A program made the position numbers and the translations under genes. A stretch of 64,000 nucleotides of DNA from Bradymonas sediminis (GTDB lineage Bacteria > Myxococcota_A > Bradymonadia > Bradymonadales > Bradymonadaceae): assembly GCF_003258315.1 (NCBI RefSeq), contig NZ_CP030032.1, positions 2,953,804 to 3,017,803 of the forward strand, read 5' to 3'. The notes beneath the pieces are model-generated. The model was not told the DNA's origin and ran no database searches. It saw nothing but the letters and a program-made list of their open reading frames with translations. Numbering within the stretch: position 1 is the stretch's first letter; each line of letters begins with the position of its first letter. This document shows positions 43,234 to 52,728 of the stretch, one piece after another.

Positions 43234-45525
43234 TCAGGGCCCGGCGTTTCGATCCCGCGAGACCTTCTTCTTTGGCTTGGCCGTCTTCGTCTCATTTAAC
43301 GCACTCAGCGCCGCCTCACGCTCGCGCAGCCAACGCAGCTTCTCGCTGGCCAGATAGCGCAGCCTCTCGAAGTCTTCACGCTTCTCTTTGCTCAAGTCAT
43401 TTTTTTCGTAGGGGTCATTCTTCCAATCGACGAGCCTTCGGCGACCGGTTCGCAGATCTTCGCTATAAGCGAACTCCTGGGTGCGCAGGGCGATATTTCG
43501 AAACGCATCGGTCTGGCGCTTGGCGTCCTCTGGGATATAGAGCAAGCCATAGATCAGGTCTTTCTCAACGGGTACGCCCTCGAAGAGGGTTGGAATGAGA
43601 CTCTCGCCAACCCAATTCTCGGGCGCGCGATGCCCGGCAAGGTTGAGCACGGTGGGCGGGATATCGGCCTGTGAGACCAGGTCTGGGCGCACCTGACCGC
43701 GCTGCTTGGGTCCCTGAATGACCAGCGGAATATGCAATAAATCAGTCCCTAGACCGACACCGTGGCGCGCGCCTCGCCCTGCCCGAAACGACTCTCCATG
43801 GTCCGCGCTGAAGATCATTAGATACTCCTCGGGCGCCCATTTTTGCTGCACCGCGTCCATCAACTCCCCCCAATGCATATCCGCCCAATGCAGCTCGTTA
43901 TCGTAGAGGTCGACCGCCTCAGCTCCCTCGAACGGAGCATGACCTTTGATCTTTCTGTAGGGGCCATGATGGTCGAAATAATGCACCCATAAAAAGATTG
44001 GCTGTTCGGGGGCCTGCGTCTCGAGGTGGTGTAGGGCGCGGCGAGTGACCGATGGTGCTGTATGAACCTTATCGGCGGCCCCTTTATACCCATGACCGTC
44101 GACCTCGTCGAAGCCGATGGAGACCCCCGGCCAGCGCGACTTTAAGAAATATTTATCGCCCGGCACAAAGACCGTTCGATAGCCGCTTTGCTGGAGAATC
44201 GAGGCGAGCGTCGGGGTATTCGCTGGGTATGAATAGGGATGTACGCGCCCGTCTTTCATCTTAATCATGCTATTAAATTGCCCGAGGAGCAGCCCGGGAA
44301 GCGACAAACGCGTACTTGAACTCAGCGAAAACGCGTGCTCAAAGACGGTGGCGTCCTTGGCCCAACGGGCCAGGTTCGGCGTGGTATCACGATGGTATCC
44401 CCCGAGCGTTGTATGCTCCGCAGAGAGCGCGTCGGTTGTGATCAGAATGACATTGGGCTGAGCCGCGACGCCCTTTGGCTGGGGCCGGTTGAGCTTGCCG
44501 AGCTTGAACCTTTCAAGGTCGACGACCAGGTCACTGCCAGAACAATTCTCATCAATCCCATTCCCAACAATCTCGCGCTGCAGCGGATGAATCTGGGCGT
44601 CATACGGCGCGCAATCATTGCCTGCATAGTACGAAATCGCCCCATCCCCGTCATAGTCTAGGCGCGGCTCAACCAGGGCGTACCACATGCTGACGACCGA
44701 GGATTGCCCCACAAAAACGACACGCGCGTCGCTTAATCTCTGCGGAAGAAAAACACTTAAGACCCCTAACCCGATGACCGCCAGTCCGAGCCCAGTGCCG
44801 CTTATTGAGCGTCTTCGCGGGCGAGCATGAACCGCGGCCCCGACGGCGGCTGTGAGAATTGCCCCGGCCGTCGGCCCGAGCACAAACGCCCACGGGAGCG
44901 CGGCCATCGTTTCGGGACTCATCACCCACAAATAAATCGCCGCGCCGAGCACGGCGACGAGGAGCACGGTCAAAAGCCAGAACGGACGAAGCGGGTCGCG
45001 CTGCAGCAAACGCATCGCCACCGCGCGAACCCCGAGCAAAACCTGCCGCATAAGCAACAAGATCGGCGGAGCTGCCAGCAAGAGTATGACGCCGAGGAGG
45101 ATCGCTACCGCAAGGATAAGCAGCACAAGATACGCGGGCGTCTTCACCGCGCTCAACAGTCGCACGCCGATGCTCACTCCACCCAATAACCAGGCAAAAA
45201 TAAGCAGCGGCGCCCCCAGGAGCCAGGCGCAGCGACGCGCGCGGGTAGGCGCATCACCGCCCACGAGATACCGACCGGCCATACCCACGGCGGAGGCCAA
45301 CGGGTCGGGAATATCGAGCCAGCGGGCCCAACTAGCCACAGCCATCCCGGCGAACAGCCCCCCGCCCATCACAAGCGGCATGCCGACGCCGAGATTAATC
45401 ATCGCCCCCCAAACCGGCGCGTCTTCTACCGTCGCGACGACATAAAGCCCTTCGACTAGAAACCAGGCGCTCAAGAAGACCAGAGCGTATAAAAATCCTC
45501 CAAAGAGAGCGTCTCGTGTTTTCAT
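43234..45525 (-). CDS. Membrane-anchored sulfatase-superfamily protein with MopE-like linker
   Basis: 763 residues from ATG 45525 (MKTRDALFGG); no clear ribosome site, and a start 54 bases earlier is possible. About seven hydrophobic segments fill the first 270 residues. A linker at about 300-345 has DYDGDGAISYYAGNDCAPYD and IDENCSGSD, a MopE-like metal-binding repeat. The sulfatase/alkaline-phosphatase fold follows: PNVILITTDALSAEHTTLGGY (metal Asp), SLSSSTRLSLPG (Ser/Thr where sulfatases have Cys), WVHYFDHHGPY and FSADHGES. Without the Cys it is more likely a phosphotransferase-like or LTA-synthase-like enzyme than a classical sulfatase. Its active site should face the periplasm. A paralogue lies upstream. 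Confidence 0.8.
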   Translation of the reverse strand: MKTRDALFGGFLYALVFLSAWFLVEGLYVVATVEDAPVWGAMINLGVGMPLVMGGGLFAGMAVASWARWLDIPDPLASAVGMAGRYLVGGDAPTRARRCAWLLGAPLLIFAWLLGGVSIGVRLLSAVKTPAYLVLLILAVAILLGVILLLAAPPILLLMRQVLLGVRAVAMRLLQRDPLRPFWLLTVLLVAVLGAAIYLWVMSPETMAALPWAFVLGPTAGAILTAAVGAAVHARPRRRSISGTGLGLAVIGLGVLSVFLPQRLSDARVVFVGQSSVVSMWYALVEPRLDYDGDGAISYYAGNDCAPYDAQIHPLQREIVGNGIDENCSGSDLVVDLERFKLGKLNRPQPKGVAAQPNVILITTDALSAEHTTLGGYHRDTTPNLARWAKDATVFEHAFSLSSSTRLSLPGLLLGQFNSMIKMKDGRVHPYSYPANTPTLASILQQSGYRTVFVPGDKYFLKSRWPGVSIGFDEVDGHGYKGAADKVHTAPSVTRRALHHLETQAPEQPIFLWVHYFDHHGPYRKIKGHAPFEGAEAVDLYDNELHWADMHWGELMDAVQQKWAPEEYLMIFSADHGESFRAGRGARHGVGLGTDLLHIPLVIQGPKQRGQVRPDLVSQADIPPTVLNLAGHRAPENWVGESLIPTLFEGVPVEKDLIYGLLYIPEDAKRQTDAFRNIALRTQEFAYSEDLRTGRRRLVDWKNDPYEKNDLSKEKREDFERLRYLASEKLRWLREREAALSALNETKTAKPKKKVSRDRNAGP

Positions 45526-45627
45526 TGGTGTAATAGGTACCGCTAAAATCCAAGGCCATCGGCTTGCGCTGCCGAGCAAAGCTCGACCCTATATCGCCCG
45601 GCTAAGATTAGGCAAACGTGACGACTC

Positions 45628-47730
45628 TCAGACCCCGAAATTCGACGGGTCGAGCCCTCGCTCGAGATAGAATTCACGCAAAACCTCGAGCATTTCATCG
45701 CGCCGCTGGGGCTCCTTGTCCGACCGGTCAATCTTCTCGCCCGAATCTTCGGCCAGGTCGAACAGCTGGATTAGCTCAAGCGACGGTCGAAGTAGCAACT
45801 TGTCGTCGCCCTGGATGATCGCCGCGCCCAAATAGTCGCGTGTGCGGTCAGGAATGACCTCGGTATAGACGATGCGCTCGGGCGGCTCCTCGCCGGCGAG
45901 CAGCGAGGGCCCAAGGGATTGACCGCAGAGCGCCTCGGGGACGTTGAGCTCAACCAGGTCGAGGACCGTGGGCACCAGATCGATCAATGAGACCGGCGAT
46001 TGGTAGACGCCGGGCTTGATCCCCGGCCCCCAGAAAAGCCAGGGGACGTGAACCTCTTCGCCGAAGACGGTGGCCCCGTGGGCGCGAAACCCGTGCTCCA
46101 TAAACGCCTGACCGTGGTCGGCGGTGATGATCACGATCACCGGGCGCGGCAGGTTCGGGCCGCGCGCGAATTCGAGAAGACGCTCAATCTGGGTGTCGAC
46201 GAAGTTCAGCCCGCTGTCGTAGCGGTCGGCCTCGCGCTTTCCGTATTTCACCAGGTTCGGCCCGCCGAAATAGGGTTGATGCGCTTCGAGCATATGCGCC
46301 CAGACAAAGCGCGGCGCCACGCGCTCGGGGTCAGAGAGATACGCCGTCATGCGGTTCACGATATGAGGCGCCCCGCGGTCGGTATCCCCGTACATCTTCA
46401 CCGGCGACTCATCGACGAGGTCGAAGCCCTGAAAAGCGCGATATTTTGTGGGGAACGCGCCGGGGTCGGTCGACAGCGCCTTAGTCTCATAGCCGGCGGC
46501 GCTCAGATAGGAGGCAAGGGTCTCCTGACCGGGGGCAAAACTTAGCCCCCATTTGGTGCTCTTGGGCGCGGCGATGCGCGAGGAGTAAATGCCCGAGAAC
46601 ATGCCGCGAAAACTCTGGCGCGTGCTCGACGCGGTCGTGTAGGCGTTGGCGAATACAGCGGCGGACTCCGCGCGCTTTTTCAGGTGCGGTGTGGTGTCGC
46701 GCTTATATCCGCCCAGCGAGGTGTGGTCCCAGCGCATCGCGTCGACGGTGAGCAAAATAATATCCGGGGCGCCATCGCCCACCCGCCCCACCCGGCGCGC
46801 GTCGGGCGGGGTCTGGCCGGGTTTACACACGGCCGACTGCGAATTCGACTGAATATCCCGCGCGAACTGAACAGGCTTCTTTTTAAGCGTGCCCAGCACA
46901 AGGTTCGTCCCCGGGGCATATTGAGGCATCCGAACCCTCATCTGCGCGGGCACCTCGCTGCCCATATAGAAGATCCCCAGCCCACCGAGCCCGAAGATGC
47001 CGGCCATCGCCGCGGCGAGGACCGTGCGCCGTGCTGGCATAAAACTCCCCACGACCGCGGCCACGCCGATGATCGCAAACGGCAACACCGGCTGAAGATT
47101 AAGCTCATCGAAGACATCCGGCGCCAGGAAGATAAAGCTTAGCCCCCAGGTAATCGCCAGAATAAGCGCGCCTAAAAACGCAGCGATCGGCAGGCGTCTC
47201 TCTACCTCTTTCTGGCCGAGTTCGCGCTTTGTTAACGCCACGAACCCACGCATCAAACCGGCCTCGGCCCCACGCCACACCGCCCAGGCGAAGATCCCAA
47301 TAAATGGAAGCACCAGGGCCAACGCGATCTGACGGACCTTGGGGGAGCTAAAGAGCGCGGCGAAAATTTCCACACTTCCAAACGCGAGGTAGCTCACGAG
47401 CACCAGGGCAAGCGCGCTCGCCCCGAGCAACGAGGCAAAGCGCAGCGGCGCGGCGGCGACGAACGCGCGAACCCGCCCGCCCGCCTGCTTCCAACGCCAT
47501 AAGGCACCAACGCACCATCCCAGTGGAAGAGTCAGCATGATAACGACGGCCGCGGCCGCCCCGCTCGCCGCCCAAGCCTGCCAAAAGGTTACCTCCGCAC
47601 TCTGTAATCGCCAGGCCTCATAGAGCGACCAGATAGCCCCGCAGAGCGCCGCCATCGTGAGCACACCGGGGATGGCGCCGATGCCGAATTTCCCCTCAAA
47701 TTGTGATCTGGTTCGCCTGCTCTTACTCAA
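45628..47730 (-). CDS. Membrane-anchored sulfatase-superfamily protein
   Basis: 700 residues. Seven or so membrane segments (GVLTMAALCGAIWSLYEAW through LAAAMAGIFGLGGLGIFYMG) are followed by a periplasmic domain: DIILLTVDAMRWDHTSLGGY, TASSTRQSFRGMFSG, WAHMLEAHQPYFGG, VIIVIITADHGQAF-like ITADHGQAFMEHG and FDLAEDSGEKIDRS. Metal-binding Asp and His residues are present, while the usual Cys nucleophile is replaced by Ser/Thr. It is homologous to the gene 102 bases downstream but lacks the MopE-like linker; a Cys (SAVCKPGQ) lies in that place. The pair probably modifies a cell-envelope polymer. It is divergent from tspO. Confidence 0.8.
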   Translation of the reverse strand: MSKSRRTRSQFEGKFGIGAIPGVLTMAALCGAIWSLYEAWRLQSAEVTFWQAWAASGAAAAVVIMLTLPLGWCVGALWRWKQAGGRVRAFVAAAPLRFASLLGASALALVLVSYLAFGSVEIFAALFSSPKVRQIALALVLPFIGIFAWAVWRGAEAGLMRGFVALTKRELGQKEVERRLPIAAFLGALILAITWGLSFIFLAPDVFDELNLQPVLPFAIIGVAAVVGSFMPARRTVLAAAMAGIFGLGGLGIFYMGSEVPAQMRVRMPQYAPGTNLVLGTLKKKPVQFARDIQSNSQSAVCKPGQTPPDARRVGRVGDGAPDIILLTVDAMRWDHTSLGGYKRDTTPHLKKRAESAAVFANAYTTASSTRQSFRGMFSGIYSSRIAAPKSTKWGLSFAPGQETLASYLSAAGYETKALSTDPGAFPTKYRAFQGFDLVDESPVKMYGDTDRGAPHIVNRMTAYLSDPERVAPRFVWAHMLEAHQPYFGGPNLVKYGKREADRYDSGLNFVDTQIERLLEFARGPNLPRPVIVIITADHGQAFMEHGFRAHGATVFGEEVHVPWLFWGPGIKPGVYQSPVSLIDLVPTVLDLVELNVPEALCGQSLGPSLLAGEEPPERIVYTEVIPDRTRDYLGAAIIQGDDKLLLRPSLELIQLFDLAEDSGEKIDRSDKEPQRRDEMLEVLREFYLERGLDPSNFGV

Positions 47731-47924
47731 CTACTTTCTCCCGAAGACGAAGCCTGCATCGTACTTGAAATTTTGCGATTCTCGGTCTGTGACTTGACCT
47801 GTGAGCGATACCTCTTGACTATCGCGGCGCCTCCCTATCATTTCCATAAATCGAGATCGAGTTTCAGACGCTACTTGTTTAGGCTCGACCCACGACCTTT
47901 TTGCTCTTGCCCGCGGCACACACG

Positions 47925-48422
47925 ATGAGCGACCTCCCAAAGAAGCAGCAAACGTTCGGACTCATCGGATGGCTCGTGCTGAGCTATATCGTATCAGCCA
48001 TCGGCGGGGTGGCGTCATTCCAGGCGCGCGCGTTTTACGCCGACCTCACCCAGCCCGCGTGGGCCCCGCCCGGCTGGCTCTTCGGCCCGACGTGGATGGT
48101 GCTCTATACGATGATGGGGGTCGCCGCCTGGCTGGTATGGCGGGAGGGTGGCGCAGAGAAAAACCGCATCGCGCTGGGCATCTTTATCGTCCAACTCGCC
48201 GTCAATGGCGTGTGGAGTTGGCTCTTTTTCGCCTGGAGTCTGGGCGCCCTGGCCTTCGCAGATATCGTACTGTTATGGCTTCTCATCGTCGCCACGATCG
48301 CCCTCTTCTGGCGCACCCGCCCGTTGGCCGGCGCCCTGCTGATACCCTACCTACTCTGGGTCAGCTTCGCGGCCGCGCTCAATTTCGCGGTCTGGCAGCT
48401 CAACCCACAGATACTGGGCTAA
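47925..48422 (+). CDS. tspO: TspO/MBR family membrane protein
   Basis: 165 residues from ATG 47925 (MSDLPKKQQ). Five membrane helices and the family signature QPAWAPPGWLFGPTWMVLYT, WLVWREGG and the later LFFAWSLGALAFADIVLLWL. TspO proteins bind tetrapyrroles and cholesterol-like ligands, degrade or transport porphyrins, and act as stress sensors; in bacteria they lie in the outer or inner membrane. No porphyrin gene is adjacent. It stands divergently from the sulfatase pair. Confidence 0.9.
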   Translation: MSDLPKKQQTFGLIGWLVLSYIVSAIGGVASFQARAFYADLTQPAWAPPGWLFGPTWMVLYTMMGVAAWLVWREGGAEKNRIALGIFIVQLAVNGVWSWLFFAWSLGALAFADIVLLWLLIVATIALFWRTRPLAGALLIPYLLWVSFAAALNFAVWQLNPQILG

Positions 48423-48560
48423 ACGACGCATATCAGCGCGGACCGAATCCGCCTGATTGGAATAAACGCTCGCGGCTGGCGATTTATAGGCCGCGTCGCT
48501 AATATAAGCGCGACGAACCCCTTATTTTTTTTTCGAAACCCTACTATTTAGGACATTCTT

Positions 48561-48974
48561 ATGAAGTTTCGTTTTCTCGCACTATTGATCGTCTTTATCG
48601 CTGCAGGCTGCGCGACCACCCCGGCAGAAAACACCGAGTCGACCGAGCAAACTGAGTCGACCGACGAAAATGTCGAGTCGACCGAGAGCGCCGAGGCCGA
48701 GGCCGAGTTTGGTCCGGCCACCTATGAGTGCAAATCCGGCACCATCATCAAGACCACCCCTGCGGGCGAAGAGACGATTTCTCTGGAGATGGGAAGCGAC
48801 ACGAATACCCTGACGCTCGCGGTCTCCGCCAGTGGCGCGCGCTATGTCGGCGACGGCCTCGTGTGGTGGACCAAGGGAAGCGGCGTTGGCTCCGAAGGCA
48901 CCCTCTTCTTCGACGACGTCGGCAACACCGGCGACATCATCGAATCATGCGTTCAGACGACCATCGTCGAATAA
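48561..48974 (+). CDS. MliC-like lysozyme-inhibitor lipoprotein
   Basis: 137 residues. Lipoprotein signal ending FIAAGC, then a Ser/Thr/Glu linker made of repeats (ENTESTEQTESTDENVESTES). The C-terminal domain has the MliC pattern: YECKSGTIIKT, TLTLAVSASGARYVGDGLVWWTKGS and a final Cys (IIESC) that would pair with the first. MliC proteins block C-type lysozymes at the outer membrane, through the S-A-S-G-A-R-Y loop. This could help a cell that meets animal or predatory lysozymes. The following gene continues in the same frame right after this stop. Confidence 0.8.
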   Translation: MKFRFLALLIVFIAAGCATTPAENTESTEQTESTDENVESTESAEAEAEFGPATYECKSGTIIKTTPAGEETISLEMGSDTNTLTLAVSASGARYVGDGLVWWTKGSGVGSEGTLFFDDVGNTGDIIESCVQTTIVE

Positions 48975-49043
48975 CGCGGTGGGTCGCCCCCGGCGATCGC
49001 GCAAGATCAGGACGCAGAAGCCGAAAAGAACGCGCGCATTAAA

Positions 49044-49997
49044 ATGGCCCTCGACGCGATTCAGTCCGTCGAGAGAGCCAAAAAGGAGGAAAAGAAAACG
49101 CCGGCAGAGCGCTCGGTGCGCCCGCCACGCCACGGCTTCGAGCGCGATGAGCGCGGCCGCTTGTACCAAACCCATTTCGACCTTCGCCGGCGCGCCTTCT
49201 ATGGTGTCTATGACTGGATTTCGGCGAGCCGCGACCTGGGGAGTTTTGAGCACCGGCTGGCGGGCGAATTCGGCGGTGTCTGGGAGACCTACGACGACCA
49301 GGACAAACACCGCCATCGCCATCAATTTGTGCAGGCCCGCGCCGGCATCAACCCCACCGAAGTCCACGGCCTGCTCTACGGGTATGACCGCGGGCGCGCC
49401 GACGCGGAGCCGACCTTTCGCCTGGTCGAATTCCTCACCCCCCAGGCGGATCGCTACGATCTCTTCCTAAATCTGGGCACCGGTGTGCGCGTCGGGCGCA
49501 TGCGCTACGAGCCCAATCAAGACAATTACCAACTTCTCATCGACGTCTTCCAGGGCCACCTTAATTGGGAGTTTTTGCAGAATCGCGACCAGGGCCTGGA
49601 GGATTATCTCTTGCTTCGGGTTGGCGCAGGGGTGGGGGTCGCGCTCGGCTCCGAGCGCGACTTCGACCTGTATGCCTATCCCGAGGTTGGCCTGGAAGGC
49701 GCCTGGACCATCGACGAGCGGGGGTTAACCCAGATGACGATGCACGCGGCCTACCGCCATATCTGGGAAGACGCCGGCCTGGAGCACGACCGCGCCCACG
49801 CACGGGTCAACGTCGAGCGCGTGCTCTTTAGCCTCAATGATATGCCCGTGTCGGCCTTTGCGGAGGTGGGCGTCGCCTACCGAAGCGGTCCGCTCTTCGA
49901 CGCGGGTGCCCTCAACTACCAGGCCACGCTCGGCGGACGCATCAGTTTCCTGAGCCCGCCGCGCCCCGACTACGCCCCCCAACCCAGCACGGACTAA
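49044..49997 (+). CDS. Probable outer-membrane beta-barrel protein, N-terminus lost
   Basis: 317 residues from the ATG at 49044, but there is no ribosome site. The frame is open upstream to the MliC stop, reading SPPAIAQDQDAEAEKNARIK, which looks like the end of a signal peptide and the start of a mature protein. So the signal sequence may have been deleted, or an unnoticed frameshift hides it. The mature part has alternating strands (RRRAFYGVYDWISASRDLG; YDLFLNLGTGVRVGRMRY; LLLRVGAGVGVALGS; TLGGRISF) as in a small barrel. Family not recognised. The next gene begins 4 bases after its stop, encodes a similar protein, and is frameshifted. Confidence 0.6.
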   Translation: MALDAIQSVERAKKEEKKTPAERSVRPPRHGFERDERGRLYQTHFDLRRRAFYGVYDWISASRDLGSFEHRLAGEFGGVWETYDDQDKHRHRHQFVQARAGINPTEVHGLLYGYDRGRADAEPTFRLVEFLTPQADRYDLFLNLGTGVRVGRMRYEPNQDNYQLLIDVFQGHLNWEFLQNRDQGLEDYLLLRVGAGVGVALGSERDFDLYAYPEVGLEGAWTIDERGLTQMTMHAAYRHIWEDAGLEHDRAHARVNVERVLFSLNDMPVSAFAEVGVAYRSGPLFDAGALNYQATLGGRISFLSPPRPDYAPQPSTD

Positions 49998-50000
49998 TTC

Positions 50001-50502
50001 ATGACGTATTTTCGCCGCCATCAAAGCAGCGCTGTCGTGGGGGCAGTGCTCCTCAGCGCGATCTTGGCCGCCCCTCGCCCTGCTGCGAGCGCTGAGGACT
50101 GGAAGGTCGACGCCCAAGAGCGGAAGTTCCGGGTAGGCTTTGACCCGCATAACCGCGCCGACCGCGACCTGGCGCACCTGGCGCCAAGATGACACCACTT
50201 GGAAGCAGCAATTTGTCCCGCTGACCGGCGTCGAGGCGATCTATGCCTGGGAGAGCGGCAATGGGCGCTACCATTTTGGGCTGCGCGGGCGATGGGGCCA
50301 GGCTGTCACGCCGGGCACAGACACCGAGTGGGCCTGGGAGACGCTATGGCAGGCCGAGGCCCGCGCCGAGATTATCCTGCTGTCGATCAACGACCAGCCG
50401 CTGAGCATTCCGCTTCGTTTTGAGCTCGACAAACGCGGCGACACCGCGCTTGATTGGCGTGCATTTGCCGGGCTCCGGATAAGCTTCCAAACGGGCTCGT
50501 GA
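50001..50502 (+). pseudogene. Probable outer-membrane protein, frameshifted
   Basis: The first part (from ATG 50001) has a signal peptide (SSAVVGAVLLSAILAAPRPA) and reads to FRVGFDPHNRADRDLAHLA, then hits a stop at 50190. The second part, in another frame from about 50175, continues DDTTWKQQFVPLTGVEAIYA through WRAFAGLRISFQTGS to a stop at 50502. Together they make one barrel-type protein like the upstream gene, but the joint seems to lack material as well. It could be a true pseudogene or an assembly error near 50165-50190. Confidence 0.6.
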
Positions 50503-50531
50503 AGTCAAAACCCCGCGCGCCAACACATCAC

Positions 50532-51566
50532 TCAGAGAAACTCAGCCGGCAGGTCGATATCATCCCGCGGGATGAAGACGGTGTCGCGGTAGATCTCCTC
50601 GATCTGGCGCTCCCGAAGGGTCAGCCCGAGCGCGGGTTTGATGTCATCGGGGAGCGCGCGCTCCTGGTCGGCGACGCTCTTCGCTTCGACATAATTTGAG
50701 CCGCTAAAGGGCGTCCAGAATTGGCTCTTAAAGATCGCCTCGGCCAGGCCGGCGACCTCCTCGAGCGAGTCGCCCTGGGTCATCTCCCCGTTGGCGCTGT
50801 CGCGAGGCGCGACAATCCCGTCGTATTGCCGAGCGCTCCAGCCGTCCGCGTCGGCCGAAGCCGGCGCCTGGTTCAGCGCGACCGTGAAGGCTTCGGCCTG
50901 CTCAAACCCGGGCCGCGCCCAGACGAGCGCCCGCTCGAACCCACCCGATTCTCCCTCGACCCGGCCCATATAGATGGCCAGCCCGGGGGTGGCGCCCTTG
51001 TCGGTCAGGGGCGCGTAAAAACGCACGATCATGCCTTCTTCGGCCCGGTCGGGGTCGAGTGAGACCACGAAGGTGACGTCCATGCGCCGGGCGCCGATGG
51101 CATTGGCCTCGCCGGCCCCGCCGTCGAGGGCCTGCAACAAAAGCGTCGCGGTGGCGCGCTGCTTCGCGTTTAACCCACTTCCATCGCTCGCCTCGCGGCG
51201 CAGATAATCGAGGACCGACGCCGCCCCGCTCCAGGCATCTTCCTCAAACTCTGCGGCGTCAATCTGCCAATAATCAAAGGCCACGACCTCGTCGACAAAC
51301 GCGTCAGGTAACAGCCCCTGGTCGCCGCGGGCGACCGGCGTCCAATCCGCCCAGATCGCCTGGGCTGACTGGCTATCCAGGCCCATCAGACCCCCGCCGT
51401 TGCCCTGCGATCCACCCGATGCACACCCTGCGGCCGCCCCGACCAGCAGCAGTGTCGCCGCCGTGGCGAGCCCGCGTCGCACCCAGGTCATCTGGCGAGC
51501 CCCGCGGCGCGCCTCGATGCGATGCTCCTGAGCTCCTCTCGGATTGATCCCGTATTTCGAATTCAT
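50532..51566 (-). CDS. Lipoprotein of unknown function
   Basis: 344 residues from ATG 51566 (GAGG 5 bases upstream), giving a long basic n-region; an internal start at 51491 would give a more standard signal. The lipobox is GAAAGC, followed by a Gly/Ser linker. The mature region is acidic and contains a mixed alpha/beta domain with VTFVVSLDPDRAEEGMIVRF, GLAIYMGRVEGESGGFERAL and ARPGFEQAEAFTVAL. I do not recognise a family. It is divergent from another lipoprotein gene at 51737. Confidence 0.65.
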   Translation of the reverse strand: MNSKYGINPRGAQEHRIEARRGARQMTWVRRGLATAATLLLVGAAAGCASGGSQGNGGGLMGLDSQSAQAIWADWTPVARGDQGLLPDAFVDEVVAFDYWQIDAAEFEEDAWSGAASVLDYLRREASDGSGLNAKQRATATLLLQALDGGAGEANAIGARRMDVTFVVSLDPDRAEEGMIVRFYAPLTDKGATPGLAIYMGRVEGESGGFERALVWARPGFEQAEAFTVALNQAPASADADGWSARQYDGIVAPRDSANGEMTQGDSLEEVAGLAEAIFKSQFWTPFSGSNYVEAKSVADQERALPDDIKPALGLTLRERQIEEIYRDTVFIPRDDIDLPAEFL

Positions 51567-51736
51567 GAAGTCCTCGCAGTTCTTATATCGATCACAAAGT
51601 TGGAGTAGTATGTCGGCCGTCTGGCACTAAAAGCATCGCTATTTGAATTTCGCGACGTTGCGAAAGTCTGATCGGTTGCCTAGATTCGACGCGACCTTAA
51701 GTTTTTGCACTCAAAGTATCCAATAAAATAAAGCCT

Positions 51737-52558
51737 ATGAATCCATCGCTGATGTTTCGCTCTCTGCTCGTGCTCCTGGTCTTCGCCGCAATGGCCAGCG
51801 GGTGCGCCAAAAATATCCCGCCTCCCGAGAACGCCATCGAGGACCCGGCGCAGCTGCGCGCCGCGATCGACGCGCGGCTTGGGCAGATCGAGGATGCCCG
51901 CTTTAGCGAGATCGTACTCGACTATTTCGGCGACGGCCAACGCGTCAAGGTGCGCCAGCTTATCCTGGTGAAGCAACCCGACAAATTGCGGGTGCAGACG
52001 CGCATCCCCGGCACCGACTCGATCATGAGCGTCCTGGTCACCGACGGCGAGACCTTCGCGATGCATAATCGCGACACCAACGAGTATTTCACCGGGGCGC
52101 CGACCCCGGCCAATATCAGCCGGCTCTTGCCGGTCGACCTCTCGGCGCGCGACGTCGTGCGCATGATGCTCGGCGGCGCGCCCTGGGACCGCTTCGAGCG
52201 CAGCGCGGCGCCCGCCGAGCTGCGCTGGAACCCGAAGACCGGCCGCTATAGCTACGAGAAGTCCATGCCCACCGGCGGCAAGCTCAAGATGGAGGTGCGC
52301 CCGAGCGACTTCGCCGTCATCGAGCTCACCGAGACCGACGCCAAGGAGAACACGACCTATCGCTACACCAGCGAGGATTGGAAGCGCACCAAGGACAACG
52401 ATCGCATCGCGCTGCCGGAATACCGCCGCTTCGTCTGGCCGGCGCGAAACCTCGACTTCTCCCTGGATATCCGAGGCACCCAGCTCGACCCGGGCCTGGT
52501 CGACCCGCTCTTTGAGCTCGCCGCGCCGGCCGGCAGCACCGTGGTCGAGGTGCAATAA
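51737..52558 (+). CDS. LolA/LolB-like lipoprotein (DUF4292-like)
   Basis: 273 residues. A lipoprotein signal ends MASGC. The mature part is a half-barrel type sequence: LRAAIDARLGQIEDARFSEI, RVKVRQLILVKQPDKLRVQT, VLVTDGETFAMHNRDTNEYF, and INLDFSL-type strands later (RYSYEKSMPTGGKLKMEVRP). This order of a helix followed by repeated strands, with P-D-K-L-R and D-G-x-x-x-x-x-x, is shared by LolA/LolB and related outer-membrane lipoproteins (DUF4292). A role in carrying or inserting lipoproteins is possible; the assignment is by pattern. Confidence 0.65.
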   Translation: MNPSLMFRSLLVLLVFAAMASGCAKNIPPPENAIEDPAQLRAAIDARLGQIEDARFSEIVLDYFGDGQRVKVRQLILVKQPDKLRVQTRIPGTDSIMSVLVTDGETFAMHNRDTNEYFTGAPTPANISRLLPVDLSARDVVRMMLGGAPWDRFERSAAPAELRWNPKTGRYSYEKSMPTGGKLKMEVRPSDFAVIELTETDAKENTTYRYTSEDWKRTKDNDRIALPEYRRFVWPARNLDFSLDIRGTQLDPGLVDPLFELAAPAGSTVVEVQ

Positions 52559-52728
52559 CGCGACGACTCACCGGGCGCTCGGCGGGAATGAACGCCGACT
52601 TCGCGGTGTTCTCGACCACAGCGCGCCGCGGGTTGCGCTTGACGCCCGGCGGCGCGAAATCTAGGTTTCCCCGCAGATGGATGCGAACGCATCACATATA
52701 AATTTAGACCACGTTATGAGGCTTTAAG

